A stretch of DNA of 64,000 bases from Pseudomonas weihenstephanensis. Its GTDB lineage: Bacteria > Pseudomonadota > Gammaproteobacteria > Pseudomonadales > Pseudomonadaceae. The notes under the pieces were generated by a model that ran no database searches, was not told the DNA's origin, and was given only the letters and a program-made list of their open reading frames with translations. Below, in pieces: positions 18,392-27,368 of this stretch. The position numbers were made by a program, and so were the translations under genes. Location: NCBI RefSeq assembly GCF_001043055.1, contig NZ_JYLF01000006.1:62001-126000 (forward strand), given 5' to 3'. Position 1 is the first letter of the stretch; every line of letters starts with the position of its first letter.

Positions 18392-18829
18392 TTGAAAAAG
18401 TTGATGAAGTTTGCAACATTGTCCGTGGCCATTGCACTCTCTGGCGGTTGTGTGAGCTACAACGCAAGCCAGCCATCGTCGCCTATCGACAGCGTGGTCA
18501 AAGCTGACCTGAAGGCAGATGTCGCTGTCGGTGAGACCATCACGGGCCAGTCTTCGGTGAACGTTCTGTTCGGCATTTTCAAGTTTGGTGGTGACAGCGA
18601 ATTTGCCGATGGCGTTGAGTACGGTGGCAGCACGGGCGGTGGTCTGGGCGGCGCTCTCGACCCTGTGAGTGCGGTTAAATCGGCAGCAACCTATAAGGCA
18701 GTGAAAAACTCCGGCGCGGACCTGATCATTGCCCCACGCTACGAAGTCAGCGAACAAAGCTATGTCGTGTTCAAAAAAGTGTCTGTGACGGTTAAAGGCA
18801 ACAAAGGCAATATTCGTAGTATTCGTTAA
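18392..18829 (+). CDS. Small putative lipoprotein of unknown function
   Basis: A 145-residue protein with a lipoprotein-type signal (MKKLMKFATLSVAIALSGGC, Cys at 20). The start is TTG at 18392, preferred because AAGGAAG lies 7 bases upstream; the next ATG (18404) would be too far from it. The mature part is Gly-rich in the middle (GGSTGGGLGGAL), with GADLIIAPRYEVSE near 110. I recognise no family; it resembles small surface-lipoprotein folds only loosely. No operon partner: it sits alone between two gene-poor stretches. Confidence 0.7.
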   Translation: MKKLMKFATLSVAIALSGGCVSYNASQPSSPIDSVVKADLKADVAVGETITGQSSVNVLFGIFKFGGDSEFADGVEYGGSTGGGLGGALDPVSAVKSAATYKAVKNSGADLIIAPRYEVSEQSYVVFKKVSVTVKGNKGNIRSIR

Positions 18830-19171
18830 CCTTCAATGCCTCGGTTTGCACAGTGCCGGGGCAGAGAAGTAACAACGCAATGTACGCGCTTTTGCTTCGC
18901 GCATCGGAGCAACGGCCAGCGAATAAAACAGTCCACCTGGGTGGGCTGTTTGCGTTTAAGCGCAGCGTGAAACAGTGGCGTCAAATAATAATATTTCGTA
19001 TTGAGTGGCTGTGTGAAAGGTTGATAGGCGTGGGGGAGGGCAACTTTCATGAATAGGTGAGCAAAGCACTGTAGGATGTTTCATACATTTTTTGTAACAA
19101 CCTGATTAGTTCAAGGTCGAGATGCCTGCCATTTGGCACGTGTGTGATGCTTGGCGGTCAAGGAGATTTAT
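18830..19171. other. Gene-free region upstream of the dehydrogenase operon
   Basis: 342 bases without a supportable gene. A hairpin at 18926-18951 (aaacagtccacc paired with gtgggctgttt, one G-U) lies 97 bases after the lipoprotein stop and could terminate it. AT-rich sequence (aaataataatatttcg, and gtttcatacattttttgtaac near 19077-19097) lies 70-170 bases before the dehydrogenase small subunit and is the likely promoter region. Confidence 0.5.
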
Positions 19172-19708
19172 GTGATATCGCGCAGAACGTTATTGTCCAC
19201 GGGCGCCACCTTAACGGGTGTCGGCCTTCTCACCTCTTCATGGATCGGTGCGGCTCTGGCACAGCAAGTCAGCCAGGCGGCCACGACGGATGCAGAGCAA
19301 CTGCTCCAGCTTTCATTGTTCCTCACTGAACGCGAGTCGCTTGATGCAAGCCTTGCGCAACGTGTGCTCACCCGTTGCACCGAAGCTGACCCGGCCTTTG
19401 CCGACAAGATGAAATCGCTGTGGGGCCAGATTCAGCAACAAGGCTTGAGCCATGCGGGTCTGCTGCGCAGCAGTCCGATCTATCAAGACCCGGTTCACAA
19501 AGACACCGTGCAAAAGATCGTCCGTGCCTGGTACCTGGGTTACACCGGCACCCCTGTCAGCCTAAGAGCGGTAGACGACACCGAGCTGGTGACATTCACT
19601 GGTGCGTTGGCCTATACGCCGACGCTGGATGCCACTGTGATTCCGACCTATTCGCGGGGGCATACCAACTATTGGGTTAACCCGCCGTCTACCGTCGCCA
19701 ACGATTAA
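19172..19708 (+). CDS. Gluconate/sugar dehydrogenase, small (gamma) subunit with Tat signal
   Basis: A 178-residue exported subunit of a membrane-bound FAD sugar dehydrogenase. The N-terminus carries a twin-arginine signal (ISRRTLL near residue 2 and a hydrophobic stretch to ALAQQ). The rest matches the FAD-dependent sorbitol/gluconate dehydrogenase small-subunit family. The start is GTG at 19172 because AAGGAG is 6 bases upstream; the longer TTG start would place that site inside the gene. The partner large subunit follows in 14 bases. As in other complexes of this type, the Tat signal likely carries the folded large subunit out. Confidence 0.85.
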   Translation: MISRRTLLSTGATLTGVGLLTSSWIGAALAQQVSQAATTDAEQLLQLSLFLTERESLDASLAQRVLTRCTEADPAFADKMKSLWGQIQQQGLSHAGLLRSSPIYQDPVHKDTVQKIVRAWYLGYTGTPVSLRAVDDTELVTFTGALAYTPTLDATVIPTYSRGHTNYWVNPPSTVAND

Positions 19709-19722
19709 TACAAGGGGTACCC

Positions 19723-21312
19723 ATGAGTCAGGTCTTTGATGCTGATGTCATTGTTGTTGGGTCCGGAGCCTTGGGCAGCAACGCGGCTTTTGAATTGGCC
19801 AAACAGGGCAAGTCGGTGATTATTCTGGAGGCGGGTGAGCACATTCCCCGCTGGAAAATCGTCGAGAACTTTCGTAACTCATCGAACAAAAGCAATTACA
19901 ACTCGCCGTACCCAAACGAGCCGTGGGCGCGTCATTCCTACGACGAGCAGTACATCGAGAACATAGGTTCGTTCGAGTTTCGCCCCGGCATGTTGAAGCT
20001 GGTAGGCGGTACGACCTGGCATTGGGCTGCGGCCTGCTGGCGCTATCTACCTAACGACATGAAGCTCAACAGCCTGTATGGCGTGGGCCGTGATTGGCCA
20101 ATGGAATACAGCGAGCTGGAACCTTATTACGCCCGGGCTGAAGTGGCGCTGGGTGTTTGTGGCAGTGACACGCAGGACCAGAGTGGCCACAACGGCGGCG
20201 CATTCCCGCCGCGGTCCACGCCTTATCCGATGCCGCCTGAGGGCGACACCTACCTGTTCCAGCGGCTGCGCGCACGGTTGGCGCCTGCCGGTTATGTGTT
20301 TTTGCATGAGCCCAATGGCCGTGCGACCACGCCTTATGACAGTCGCCCGGCGTGCAGCGGCAATAACAACTGCATGCCGGTGTGCCCCATTGGTGCGATG
20401 TACAGCGGCGATGTTCACGCCAAGCATGCTGTGCAAGCAGGTGCCAAGCTGCTGACTGACGCCACGGCGTATCAGTTGGAAAAAGGCGCAGACGGCAAAA
20501 TTGTCGCGGTGCATTACCGCTCCTCCAATGGCGATGATGTGCGCCTGAGCGCGAAGTATTTCGTGGTGGCCGCCAATGGCCTGGAAACCCCCAAGCTGCT
20601 GCTGATTTCGGACGTGGCCAATTCGTCGGATCAAGTAGGACGCAACCTGATGGACCACACCGGCCAGGGGCTGCAATTTCTGGCCGATGAACCCGTGTGG
20701 CCGGGGCGTGGTGCCGTGCAGCAGGGCGGTATCTTTAACCGCCGTGATGGCGAGTTCCGCAAAGAGCGGGCATCGGTCAAGCATGCGTTTGCCAACAATG
20801 TGCCCAACATGGCCGTGGCCGGGCGTTTGATCGAACAAGGTATCTTCGGAAAGGAACTGGATGAACGTATTCGTCACGACGCTGCTCGCTGGGTAGATGT
20901 GTCGACCGTGTATGAAACCCTGCCGCTGGCCAGCAACACCGTGCGTGCGAGCACCACGCGCAAAGATGCACTGGGCATACCGATGTTGGTGGTCAATTAC
21001 GACGTGGGTGATTACGTCAAAGCCGCCAAGCCTGGGGTCGACGCGGACTACGCCGACTTCGTGAAGCTCATGGGCGGCACGGTCGTCGAAAACAACACGG
21101 GCTGGCAGAACCGCGACCACTTGATGGGTACCGTGATCATGGGCAGTGATGCCAAAGATTCGGTGGTTAACCACGAGTGCCGCACCTTCGACCATTCCAA
21201 CCTGTTTTTGGCCACCACCGGAGTGATTCCGGCCTCGGGCACCATTAACCCGACCCTGACGGGCGTTGCGCTGAGCATACGTCTGGCCGACATCATTGCG
21301 CGAGAAGTCTGA
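19723..21312 (+). CDS. GMC-family gluconate 2-dehydrogenase, flavoprotein large subunit
   Basis: A 529-residue FAD oxidoreductase of the GMC family. FAD-binding GSGALGSNAAFELAKQGKSV begins at residue 12, then GGTTWHWAAACWRY near 90 and the C-terminal GTINPTLTGVALSIR segment. A Cys cluster CSGNNNCMPVCPIGA near 212-226 is typical of the membrane gluconate and sorbitol dehydrogenases and may hold an iron-sulphur cluster. It has no signal of its own, fitting export with the Tat small subunit. Substrate (gluconate or another sugar acid/alcohol) is inferred by family, not proven. Confidence 0.85.
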   Translation: MSQVFDADVIVVGSGALGSNAAFELAKQGKSVIILEAGEHIPRWKIVENFRNSSNKSNYNSPYPNEPWARHSYDEQYIENIGSFEFRPGMLKLVGGTTWHWAAACWRYLPNDMKLNSLYGVGRDWPMEYSELEPYYARAEVALGVCGSDTQDQSGHNGGAFPPRSTPYPMPPEGDTYLFQRLRARLAPAGYVFLHEPNGRATTPYDSRPACSGNNNCMPVCPIGAMYSGDVHAKHAVQAGAKLLTDATAYQLEKGADGKIVAVHYRSSNGDDVRLSAKYFVVAANGLETPKLLLISDVANSSDQVGRNLMDHTGQGLQFLADEPVWPGRGAVQQGGIFNRRDGEFRKERASVKHAFANNVPNMAVAGRLIEQGIFGKELDERIRHDAARWVDVSTVYETLPLASNTVRASTTRKDALGIPMLVVNYDVGDYVKAAKPGVDADYADFVKLMGGTVVENNTGWQNRDHLMGTVIMGSDAKDSVVNHECRTFDHSNLFLATTGVIPASGTINPTLTGVALSIRLADIIAREV

Positions 21313-21314
21313 GC

Positions 21315-22763
21315 ATGAACCTGAAGACCTTACGTCTGCTGCCGCTTGCCGCTTTTGTGGTGTCGCTGAGCGCGATGGCCAGTGAAGACAACGCCGCGCT
21401 GATCAAGCAGGGCGAATATGTGGCGCGTGCGGCTGACTGCGGCGCTTGTCACCGCACAGTGGAGCAGGGTGGTGCGCTATTTTCGGGCGGCTATGCGATT
21501 GATTCGCCTATGGGTCGCATCATCAGCAGCAACATCACGCCCTCCAAGACCCACGGCATTGGCGACTATACCGAGCAGCAATTGGCTGACGCGTTGCGCA
21601 AAGGCGTCAATGCAAAAGGCCAGCACCTTTACCCGGCCATGCCCTATACCGCGTATCAAGGCATGAGCGATGCGGACATTCACGCCTTGTATGTGTATTT
21701 GCAACATGGTGTGAAACCGGTCGACAAGGCGGTGCCCGCTACCGAACTGGCGTTCCCGTTCAATGTGCGCGCGTTAATGTTTGGCTGGAACCTGTTGTTC
21801 CTTGATGCGTCGAGTGCGACGTGGCCTGCCGATGCTGACGAGCCGCTCAAGCGCGGGCAATACCTGGTCGACACGCTGGGCCACTGCGGCGCTTGCCACA
21901 CGCCGCGCAACGCGTTTATGGCAGAAGACAGCAGCCGATATTTGGCAGGTGCCGCGCTGGGCGGTTGGGTAGCGCCCAACATCACCTCCGATCAAGCCTC
22001 GGGCATTGGCAGCTGGAGCAATGATGAGCTGGCGGGCTTCCTGAAAAACGGTCATGTCACCAACAAAGCGCAAGCGGCCGGGGGCATGGCGGAAGCGGTA
22101 GAAAACAGCCTGCGCTTTTTGAGTGATGGCGATTTGCACGCGATGGCGAGCTACCTGAAAACCGTGCCGGCGATTGCCAGTACACACCCGGTGCTCAATG
22201 CTCCACGCACGGTCGTGCCTGTGGACATGACCACACTGGAAGTCGGGCAGGGTGATCAGGCTTCGTTGGCCAATGCCTCTGAAACTGACGGCGCACGCCT
22301 GTACAACGCCGCCTGCGCCAGCTGCCACGGCCGTGACGGACAAGGCACAGCGGACGCGTTTTACCCTTCGTTGAGCCAAAACACTGCCCTGACCGGCGGC
22401 CAGCCGAACAATCTGGTCATGGCCATCATTGAAGGCATTAGCCGCAAAGGGGCCGACCTTGAGGTCAACATGCCCGCGTTGGGCGGTGATTTGAATGATC
22501 AGCAGATTGCGGCGATCGCCAATTACAGCCTGCAACGTTTCGGCAATCCCGCGCTCAACGTCAGCGAACAAGAGGTTGCTCAACTGCGACGTGGCGGCGA
22601 CGTGCCCTTGTTGGTCAAGGCCATGCCTTATGTGCTGTGGCTGGGCGGTGTGCTGGGCGTGGCAATGGTGTGTTGGCTGGTGCTGGCACGGGTTAAACGC
22701 AAGCGCGAGCGTAAAATCCTCGAGAAGAAAAACGCTCTGAATCGGCGCTTTCATTCACGCTAA
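21315..22763 (+). CDS. Triheme cytochrome c subunit of the membrane sugar dehydrogenase
   Basis: A 482-residue membrane-anchored cytochrome c that carries electrons from the flavoprotein to quinone. A signal peptide (to about residue 22) precedes three CxxCH haem sites: CGACH near 42, CGACH near 192 and CASCH near 334. A C-terminal transmembrane helix (VLWLGGVLGVAMVCWLVLARV) and a basic tail anchor it. It starts two bases after the large-subunit stop and closes the three-gene operon. A strong terminator follows. Confidence 0.9.
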   Translation: MNLKTLRLLPLAAFVVSLSAMASEDNAALIKQGEYVARAADCGACHRTVEQGGALFSGGYAIDSPMGRIISSNITPSKTHGIGDYTEQQLADALRKGVNAKGQHLYPAMPYTAYQGMSDADIHALYVYLQHGVKPVDKAVPATELAFPFNVRALMFGWNLLFLDASSATWPADADEPLKRGQYLVDTLGHCGACHTPRNAFMAEDSSRYLAGAALGGWVAPNITSDQASGIGSWSNDELAGFLKNGHVTNKAQAAGGMAEAVENSLRFLSDGDLHAMASYLKTVPAIASTHPVLNAPRTVVPVDMTTLEVGQGDQASLANASETDGARLYNAACASCHGRDGQGTADAFYPSLSQNTALTGGQPNNLVMAIIEGISRKGADLEVNMPALGGDLNDQQIAAIANYSLQRFGNPALNVSEQEVAQLRRGGDVPLLVKAMPYVLWLGGVLGVAMVCWLVLARVKRKRERKILEKKNALNRRFHSR

Positions 22764-22780
22764 TACAGAGCGCTCAAACC

Positions 22781-22814
22781 AAACCCTTGGGTCATGACCC
22801 AAGGGTTTTTTTAT
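22781..22814 (+). terminator. Strong intrinsic terminator after the cytochrome c gene
   Basis: A 28-base perfect palindrome, aaacccttgggtca joined directly to tgacccaagggttt (22781-22808), followed by a run of T's. It lies between convergent cytochrome and poxB genes. Confidence 0.93.
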
Positions 22815-22827
22815 GCGCCAGATACAC

Positions 22828-24549
22828 TCAACGCCACAGATTGACCTTGGCCAGATCGATCAACTCGCGTGCCCGGCCGTCCATCACGGTTTTGAGCATA
22901 AACAGGCTGAATCCTTTGGCCTGCTCGAAGGTCTTGGTCGGCGGCATCACCAGTTCCTGGCGCGCACTGATCACGTCCACCAACACCGGGCCGTCGTGGC
23001 TGAAAGCTTCGCGCAAGGCGGCTTCCAGTTCAGACGGATGTTCGACGCGTATGCCCTTGACCCCCATCGCCTGAGCCATTGCTGCAAAATTGGGGTTTTT
23101 CAGGTCGCAGCCTACGTCAGGGAAACCCGCAGCTTTCATCTCCATCTCGACAAAACCCAGCGTGCCGTTGTTGAGCACAATGACTTTGACCGGCAAGCCC
23201 ACCTGATTGAGTGTCAGAAAGTCGCCCATCATCATGGTGAAACCGCCATCCCCCGACATGGAAATTACTTGTCGATGAGGGAAGGCCGCTTGTGCGCCAA
23301 TTGCTTGCAGCATGGCGTTGGCCATTGAGCCGTGGTTGAACGAGCCGACCAGACGGCGTTTGCCGTTCATTTTCAGGTAGCGTGCGGCCCACGCAGTCGG
23401 CGTGCCCACGTCACAGGTGAAAATCGCGTCTTCTGCGGCCAGCTCGCTGACCAGTCGATTGAGGTATTGCGGGTGAATGATGTCGCTGTTCGGGCCGCTT
23501 TCGGCCAACGCATCGAGGTCCTCGCGGGACTTTTTGTAGTCGTTGAGCGCAGCCTCCAGGTGTTTGCTGTCCGGGTTCTGGGCCACGCCGGGCAGCACCG
23601 CCTGCAAGGTCAGCTTCACGTCACCGATCAGTCCCAGTTGTAATGGGCAGCGATTGCCCAAGGCTTCGGCGCGCAAGTCGATTTGCGCAATGTTGCCGTG
23701 CTCGGGATAAAACTGGCGATAGGGAAAGTTCGTCCCCAGCATCAACAGCGTGTCGCAATTCATCATGGCTTTATAACCAGATGCAAAGCCGATCAAACCG
23801 GTCATGCCCACGTCGTATGGGTTGTCGTATTCGACATGCTCCTTGCCGCGCAGTGCGTGCACGATGGGGGCTTTCAAACGTTCGGCCAGGGCCAGGATTT
23901 CGGTGTGCGCCCCGGCGCAGCCGGCGCCGCAGAGCAGGGTGACTTTTTTGCCCGTGTTGAGAAACGCTGCCAGCTGATCGATTTCGGTATCGGCGGGGCG
24001 AATCATTGGTGCGGCGGGTTTCAGCCAGTGGGGCACTTTGGCGTCAGTGGCTTGCAGTGCCACATCCCCTGGAATCACCACCACCGCCACGCCGCGTTTG
24101 GCGATGGCCATGCGCATGGCGCGCTCAAGAATCTGCGGCAATTGCTCAGGGTGCGAGACCAGCTCAACGTAATGGCTGCACTCTTTAAACAGGCTTTCGG
24201 GGTGTGTGGCCTGGAAATAATCAATGCCGATTTCGCTGCTGGGTATATGGGCAGCCAGCGCCAGCACCGGCACGCCGCTGCGATGGGCGTCGAACAGACC
24301 GTTGATCAAATGCAGGTTGCCGGGGCCGCAACTGCCGGCGCAGACCGCCAGCTCACCCGTCAGGTGCGCTTCGGCGCCTGCCGCAAACGCCGCGGCTTCT
24401 TCGTTGCGCATATGGATCCATTCAATCTGCTCCTGACGGCGCAATGAATCAGTAAAGGCGTTCAACGAGTCCCCCACCACGCCAAACACACGTTTGACGC
24501 CAGCTTCTTGCAGGGTTTCGGTGATGAAATCAGCAACCGTTCGGGCCAT
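22828..24549 (-). CDS. poxB: Pyruvate dehydrogenase (quinone) PoxB
   Basis: A ThDP- and FAD-dependent peripheral membrane enzyme that oxidises pyruvate to acetate and CO2, giving electrons to ubiquinone. The protein has 573 residues against 572 in E. coli. ThDP motif [11 protein letters not shown] near 435, glutamate in [13 protein letters not shown] near 49-61, and the C-terminal membrane-binding tail ([18 protein letters not shown]). The start MARTVADF is chosen because GAGGAG lies 7 bases upstream; the longer frame starting at 24675 has no homology. Confidence 0.93.
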   Translation of the reverse strand: MARTVADFITETLQEAGVKRVFGVVGDSLNAFTDSLRRQEQIEWIHMRNEEAAAFAAGAEAHLTGELAVCAGSCGPGNLHLINGLFDAHRSGVPVLALAAHIPSSEIGIDYFQATHPESLFKECSHYVELVSHPEQLPQILERAMRMAIAKRGVAVVVIPGDVALQATDAKVPHWLKPAAPMIRPADTEIDQLAAFLNTGKKVTLLCGAGCAGAHTEILALAERLKAPIVHALRGKEHVEYDNPYDVGMTGLIGFASGYKAMMNCDTLLMLGTNFPYRQFYPEHGNIAQIDLRAEALGNRCPLQLGLIGDVKLTLQAVLPGVAQNPDSKHLEAALNDYKKSREDLDALAESGPNSDIIHPQYLNRLVSELAAEDAIFTCDVGTPTAWAARYLKMNGKRRLVGSFNHGSMANAMLQAIGAQAAFPHRQVISMSGDGGFTMMMGDFLTLNQVGLPVKVIVLNNGTLGFVEMEMKAAGFPDVGCDLKNPNFAAMAQAMGVKGIRVEHPSELEAALREAFSHDGPVLVDVISARQELVMPPTKTFEQAKGFSLFMLKTVMDGRARELIDLAKVNLWR

Positions 24550-24682
24550 GGGGAACTCCTCGAAGTAAGAAAACATGCGACTTGAGACAGGTACGTAACC
24601 TTTTCCCAAGCAGGATAGACACTGCATCCGACCTTGGCGGTGACGCATCCGTTCGATGAAAAGAGTTTCATCCATAGAGCAT

Positions 24683-24733
24683 TACGACCGCTTCGCGCCC
24701 GATCGCAGCCTCGTGCCTCGGCAGCGACTACAA
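24683..24733 (+). repeat. REP-type repeat, copy A1
   Basis: 51 bases, tacgaccgcttcgcg through actacaa. It matches copy A2 (24838-24888) with 5 differences, and the 50211-50261 copy. It is followed by an inverted REP core (tgtaggcgttgacgagtaacgcg, 24751-24773), giving a REP doublet (REPIN-like). Confidence 0.85.
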
Positions 24734-24837
24734 GTGATGGATGCAGGTCCTGTAGGCGTTGACGAGTAACGCGCGGCGACAGAGTCGTCGTGAGGCATTC
24801 AACCGCTGTGTGTCAGGGACTGCGCGGTGATCGGGTT

Positions 24838-24888
24838 TACGACCGCTTCGCGGCCGATCGCAGTCTCGCGCTTCGGCAGCGGCTACAA
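24838..24888 (+). repeat. REP-type repeat, copy A2
   Basis: 51 bases in the same orientation as copy A1 (24683-24733), 46 of 51 identical, 155 bases further along. No transposase of the RAYT type is in the window. Confidence 0.85.
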
Positions 24889-25206
24889 ATCTTGGGGGGC
24901 TAATGTTTAGCCGTTGGGCATGCAAAGATTTAAAACGCTGTATTGAACTGCCGCGCCAAGCATGTGAGGCTGCTGGCTCTTTTTCGGCAGTGGTTGCAGG
25001 TATGAGGCTTGGCTTTAGCGCTATTGAATGTCAAAGCCTGTCGGGTACTTCAATGCCACTCAACCCCTGCGCATTCTCCTGTGAACGGGCCTTCTGGGCG
25101 TTGTATCACTGCCGTCACGCCCGCCCGCCGGATACTCGTCTACCCGTTAAATCGTGATCCTCCGCGCCACGGCGCGCCTGTCTGATACGCATAAACGAGT
25201 AAGCCC

Positions 25207-26586
25207 ATGAGTGCCACACCTCTGTTTGCCCCGCTGCAAGATGCCCTGGATTTCCTGCAGTTGAACCCGGATGTCGAGATGTTCGAGCTTTTTATCCTCG
25301 ACAACAACGGCGTGCCGCGCGGCAAGTTGCTGCATCGCGATGAACTGTTGGCGGTGTACGAGAGCGGGCGACCGTTGCCCAGTACGATTTTGGGTTTGAG
25401 CATCAACGGCGATGACGTAGAAAACACCGGGCTGGTCTGGGATGTAGGCGACATCGATTGCCGCGCCTATCCGCTGGCGGGCAGTTTGCAGCGCATGCCG
25501 TGGCGTCAGATTCCGATGGCTGCGGTGCAAGTGAGCATGCATCCGCAGCAGGGCATGCCCGCGACTGTCGCCGACCCGCGTCACCTGTTGGTCAAGGTCA
25601 TTGAAGGGCTAAAGGCTGACGGCTATTACCCGGTGATGGCCGCGGAGCTGGAGTTTTACCTGCTCGACCAGCAGCGGGACAGCCAAGGGCGGCCGCAACC
25701 GGCACGCGATGCCGACGGCCAGCGTCCACGAGCCACGCAGGTGTATGGTTTGCGCGAGCTGGAACAAATCGAGCCGTTTTTGGCTGATTTGTACAGTGCC
25801 TGCAAATTGCAAGGTATCCCGGCCCGCACGGCTATTTCCGAATACGCGCCGGGCCAGGTGGAAATTACCCTTGAACACCGCAGTGACGCGTTGCAGGCGA
25901 TGGACGAGGCGGTGCGTTACAAGCGCTTGGTCAAAGGCGTGGCGCACAAACACGGGATGGTGGCCTGCTTCATGGCCAAACCGTTTGATGACTTGGCAGG
26001 CACGGGCATGCACATGCACGTGAGCCTGGCCGATGAGCACGGCCATAATCTGTTTGCCAGCGAAGCGCCTGACGGTACGCCGCTGCTCAAGCATGCGGTG
26101 GGCGGCATGCTCAGTACCTTGCTCGATTCGCTGCTGATGTTTTGCCCGAACGCGAACTCTTACCGTCGCTTCCAGAGCAACAGTTACGCGCCGCTGGCGC
26201 CCACCTGGGGCGTGGACAATCGCACGGTGAGCTTGCGGGTGCCGGGTGGTCCGGCATTTTCACGGCATATCGAGCACCGCATTTGTGGTGCCGATGCCAA
26301 TCCGTATTTGGCAGCGGCAGCCATTCTTGCCGGTATTCATCGCGGCATTCGTGAGCAGCGTGATCCGGGCGCACCGATTGAAGGCAACGGTTACGCTCAG
26401 TCAACACAGAAGCTGCCGACCGACTGGTTGACTACATTGCGTGCGCTTGAGGGCTCGTCATGGGCAAAAGAAGCGTTCGGGCCTGAATTTTTGAAGGTGT
26501 ACCTGGCGGTGAAAAATGCCGAATACCGGCAGTTCATGGGTGAGGTGGGCGAGCAAGACTGGCGGTGGTATTTGAATCAAGCGTGA
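25207..26586 (+). CDS. Glutamine synthetase-family protein, gamma-glutamylputrescine synthetase-like
   Basis: A 459-residue enzyme of the GS superfamily, probably ligating glutamate to putrescine or another amine (PuuA/SpuI-type) in polyamine catabolism. N-terminal GS beta-grasp region (DNNGVPRGKLL near 32-42), the ATP/metal motif MAAELEFYL near 144-152, GMHMHVSL near 267 and PNANSYRRFQSNSYAP near 313-328 are visible. It lacks the GlnA adenylylation site sequence. It is not in an operon with other polyamine genes here, so the substrate is open. Confidence 0.8.
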   Translation: MSATPLFAPLQDALDFLQLNPDVEMFELFILDNNGVPRGKLLHRDELLAVYESGRPLPSTILGLSINGDDVENTGLVWDVGDIDCRAYPLAGSLQRMPWRQIPMAAVQVSMHPQQGMPATVADPRHLLVKVIEGLKADGYYPVMAAELEFYLLDQQRDSQGRPQPARDADGQRPRATQVYGLRELEQIEPFLADLYSACKLQGIPARTAISEYAPGQVEITLEHRSDALQAMDEAVRYKRLVKGVAHKHGMVACFMAKPFDDLAGTGMHMHVSLADEHGHNLFASEAPDGTPLLKHAVGGMLSTLLDSLLMFCPNANSYRRFQSNSYAPLAPTWGVDNRTVSLRVPGGPAFSRHIEHRICGADANPYLAAAAILAGIHRGIREQRDPGAPIEGNGYAQSTQKLPTDWLTTLRALEGSSWAKEAFGPEFLKVYLAVKNAEYRQFMGEVGEQDWRWYLNQA

Positions 26587-26732
26587 GTGGGAGCGGTGCT
26601 CAGCCCTGCGCTGCAACTGCATTTTAGGGGGGCACAGGGCTGTAAGCGTTTTCATCTTTTGCTGACAATTTTTTCACTGACGTCCCGTTAACCTCTGTGT
26701 CGAATACCATCAAACACAAGAGTTAGCGGGCC

Positions 26733-27368
26733 ATGTCATCGCAACCACCGTCCACCACTGAGCTTGAGTTCGCCGAACGCTATGACCGTGAGCATGCGCA
26801 GGTGTGCCAGCAGGTGCGCCCTCAAGGCGTGGTGCGTCGGTGGGCGCAGTGGCGCGAGCGGCGCTTGGTCAGGCGTGCGCTCAAGGTGGCCGGTGAGCCG
26901 GGGCTGGTATTGGATCTGGCCTGTGGCTCCGGGCGATTTTGGCCGGTGCTGGCTGAGCGCGACAATCGGGTGATTCTGGCAGCTGACCCATCCCAAGGCA
27001 TGCTTGATCACGCACAGACCCACCATTCAGCAGCTTTGCTCAAGCGTGTGAAGCGGTTTAAAAGCTCGGTGTTTTCCATCGACATGTCGGAAAACGCGGT
27101 GGATTGCATTTTTTGCATGCAACTGTTCCACCATGTGCGCAGCAATGAGCACCGTTTGGCGATTTTGCGTGAGTTGCACCGCGTTAGCCGCGACACGTTA
27201 ATACTGTCGGTGTGCGTGAGCGGTGCTCAGGGCCAGCAACGCATCTGGGTGAGCCAAGAGGAGGTTGAAGCCCAGTTTTCAGACTCGGGCTTCAGTATTC
27301 TCAAGCAATACGCGGTGCTGCCGGGTTTTACGCAGAACAGCATTTATGTGCTGCGCAAAGAGGCTTAG
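26733..27368 (+). CDS. Class I SAM-dependent methyltransferase
   Basis: A 211-residue cytoplasmic protein with the Rossmann-fold methyltransferase core: motif I LVLDLACGSGRFWPVL near 56-71, an acidic residue after the second strand (ILAADPSQGML), and motif post-I IFCMQLFHHVR near 125. A basic N-terminal helix RRWAQWRERRLVRRAL precedes it. The substrate is unknown. Its 3' end overlaps ampC, on the opposite strand, by 4 bases. A weak Shine-Dalgarno leaves the start a little uncertain. Confidence 0.75.
   Translation: MSSQPPSTTELEFAERYDREHAQVCQQVRPQGVVRRWAQWRERRLVRRALKVAGEPGLVLDLACGSGRFWPVLAERDNRVILAADPSQGMLDHAQTHHSAALLKRVKRFKSSVFSIDMSENAVDCIFCMQLFHHVRSNEHRLAILRELHRVSRDTLILSVCVSGAQGQQRIWVSQEEVEAQFSDSGFSILKQYAVLPGFTQNSIYVLRKEA

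Larger units (their letters stand above)
24550..25206. other. Gene-free region with REP-type repeats upstream of the glutamine synthetase gene
   Basis: These 657 bases hold the poxB leader, two REP-type repeats (24683-24733 and 24838-24888) and a likely promoter zone for the next gene. No frame with a convincing start and homology was found. The frame 24903-25157 is open but has no recognisable product. Confidence 0.5.

Noticed and set aside
20047..21195. 382-residue open frame antisense to the GMC dehydrogenase
   Set aside because: Shadow of the true gene; no start signal or recognisable domain.
24903..25157. 84-residue frame upstream of the glutamine synthetase gene
   Set aside because: No homology, Cys/Arg-rich composition, begins next to REP repeats and has no supported start.
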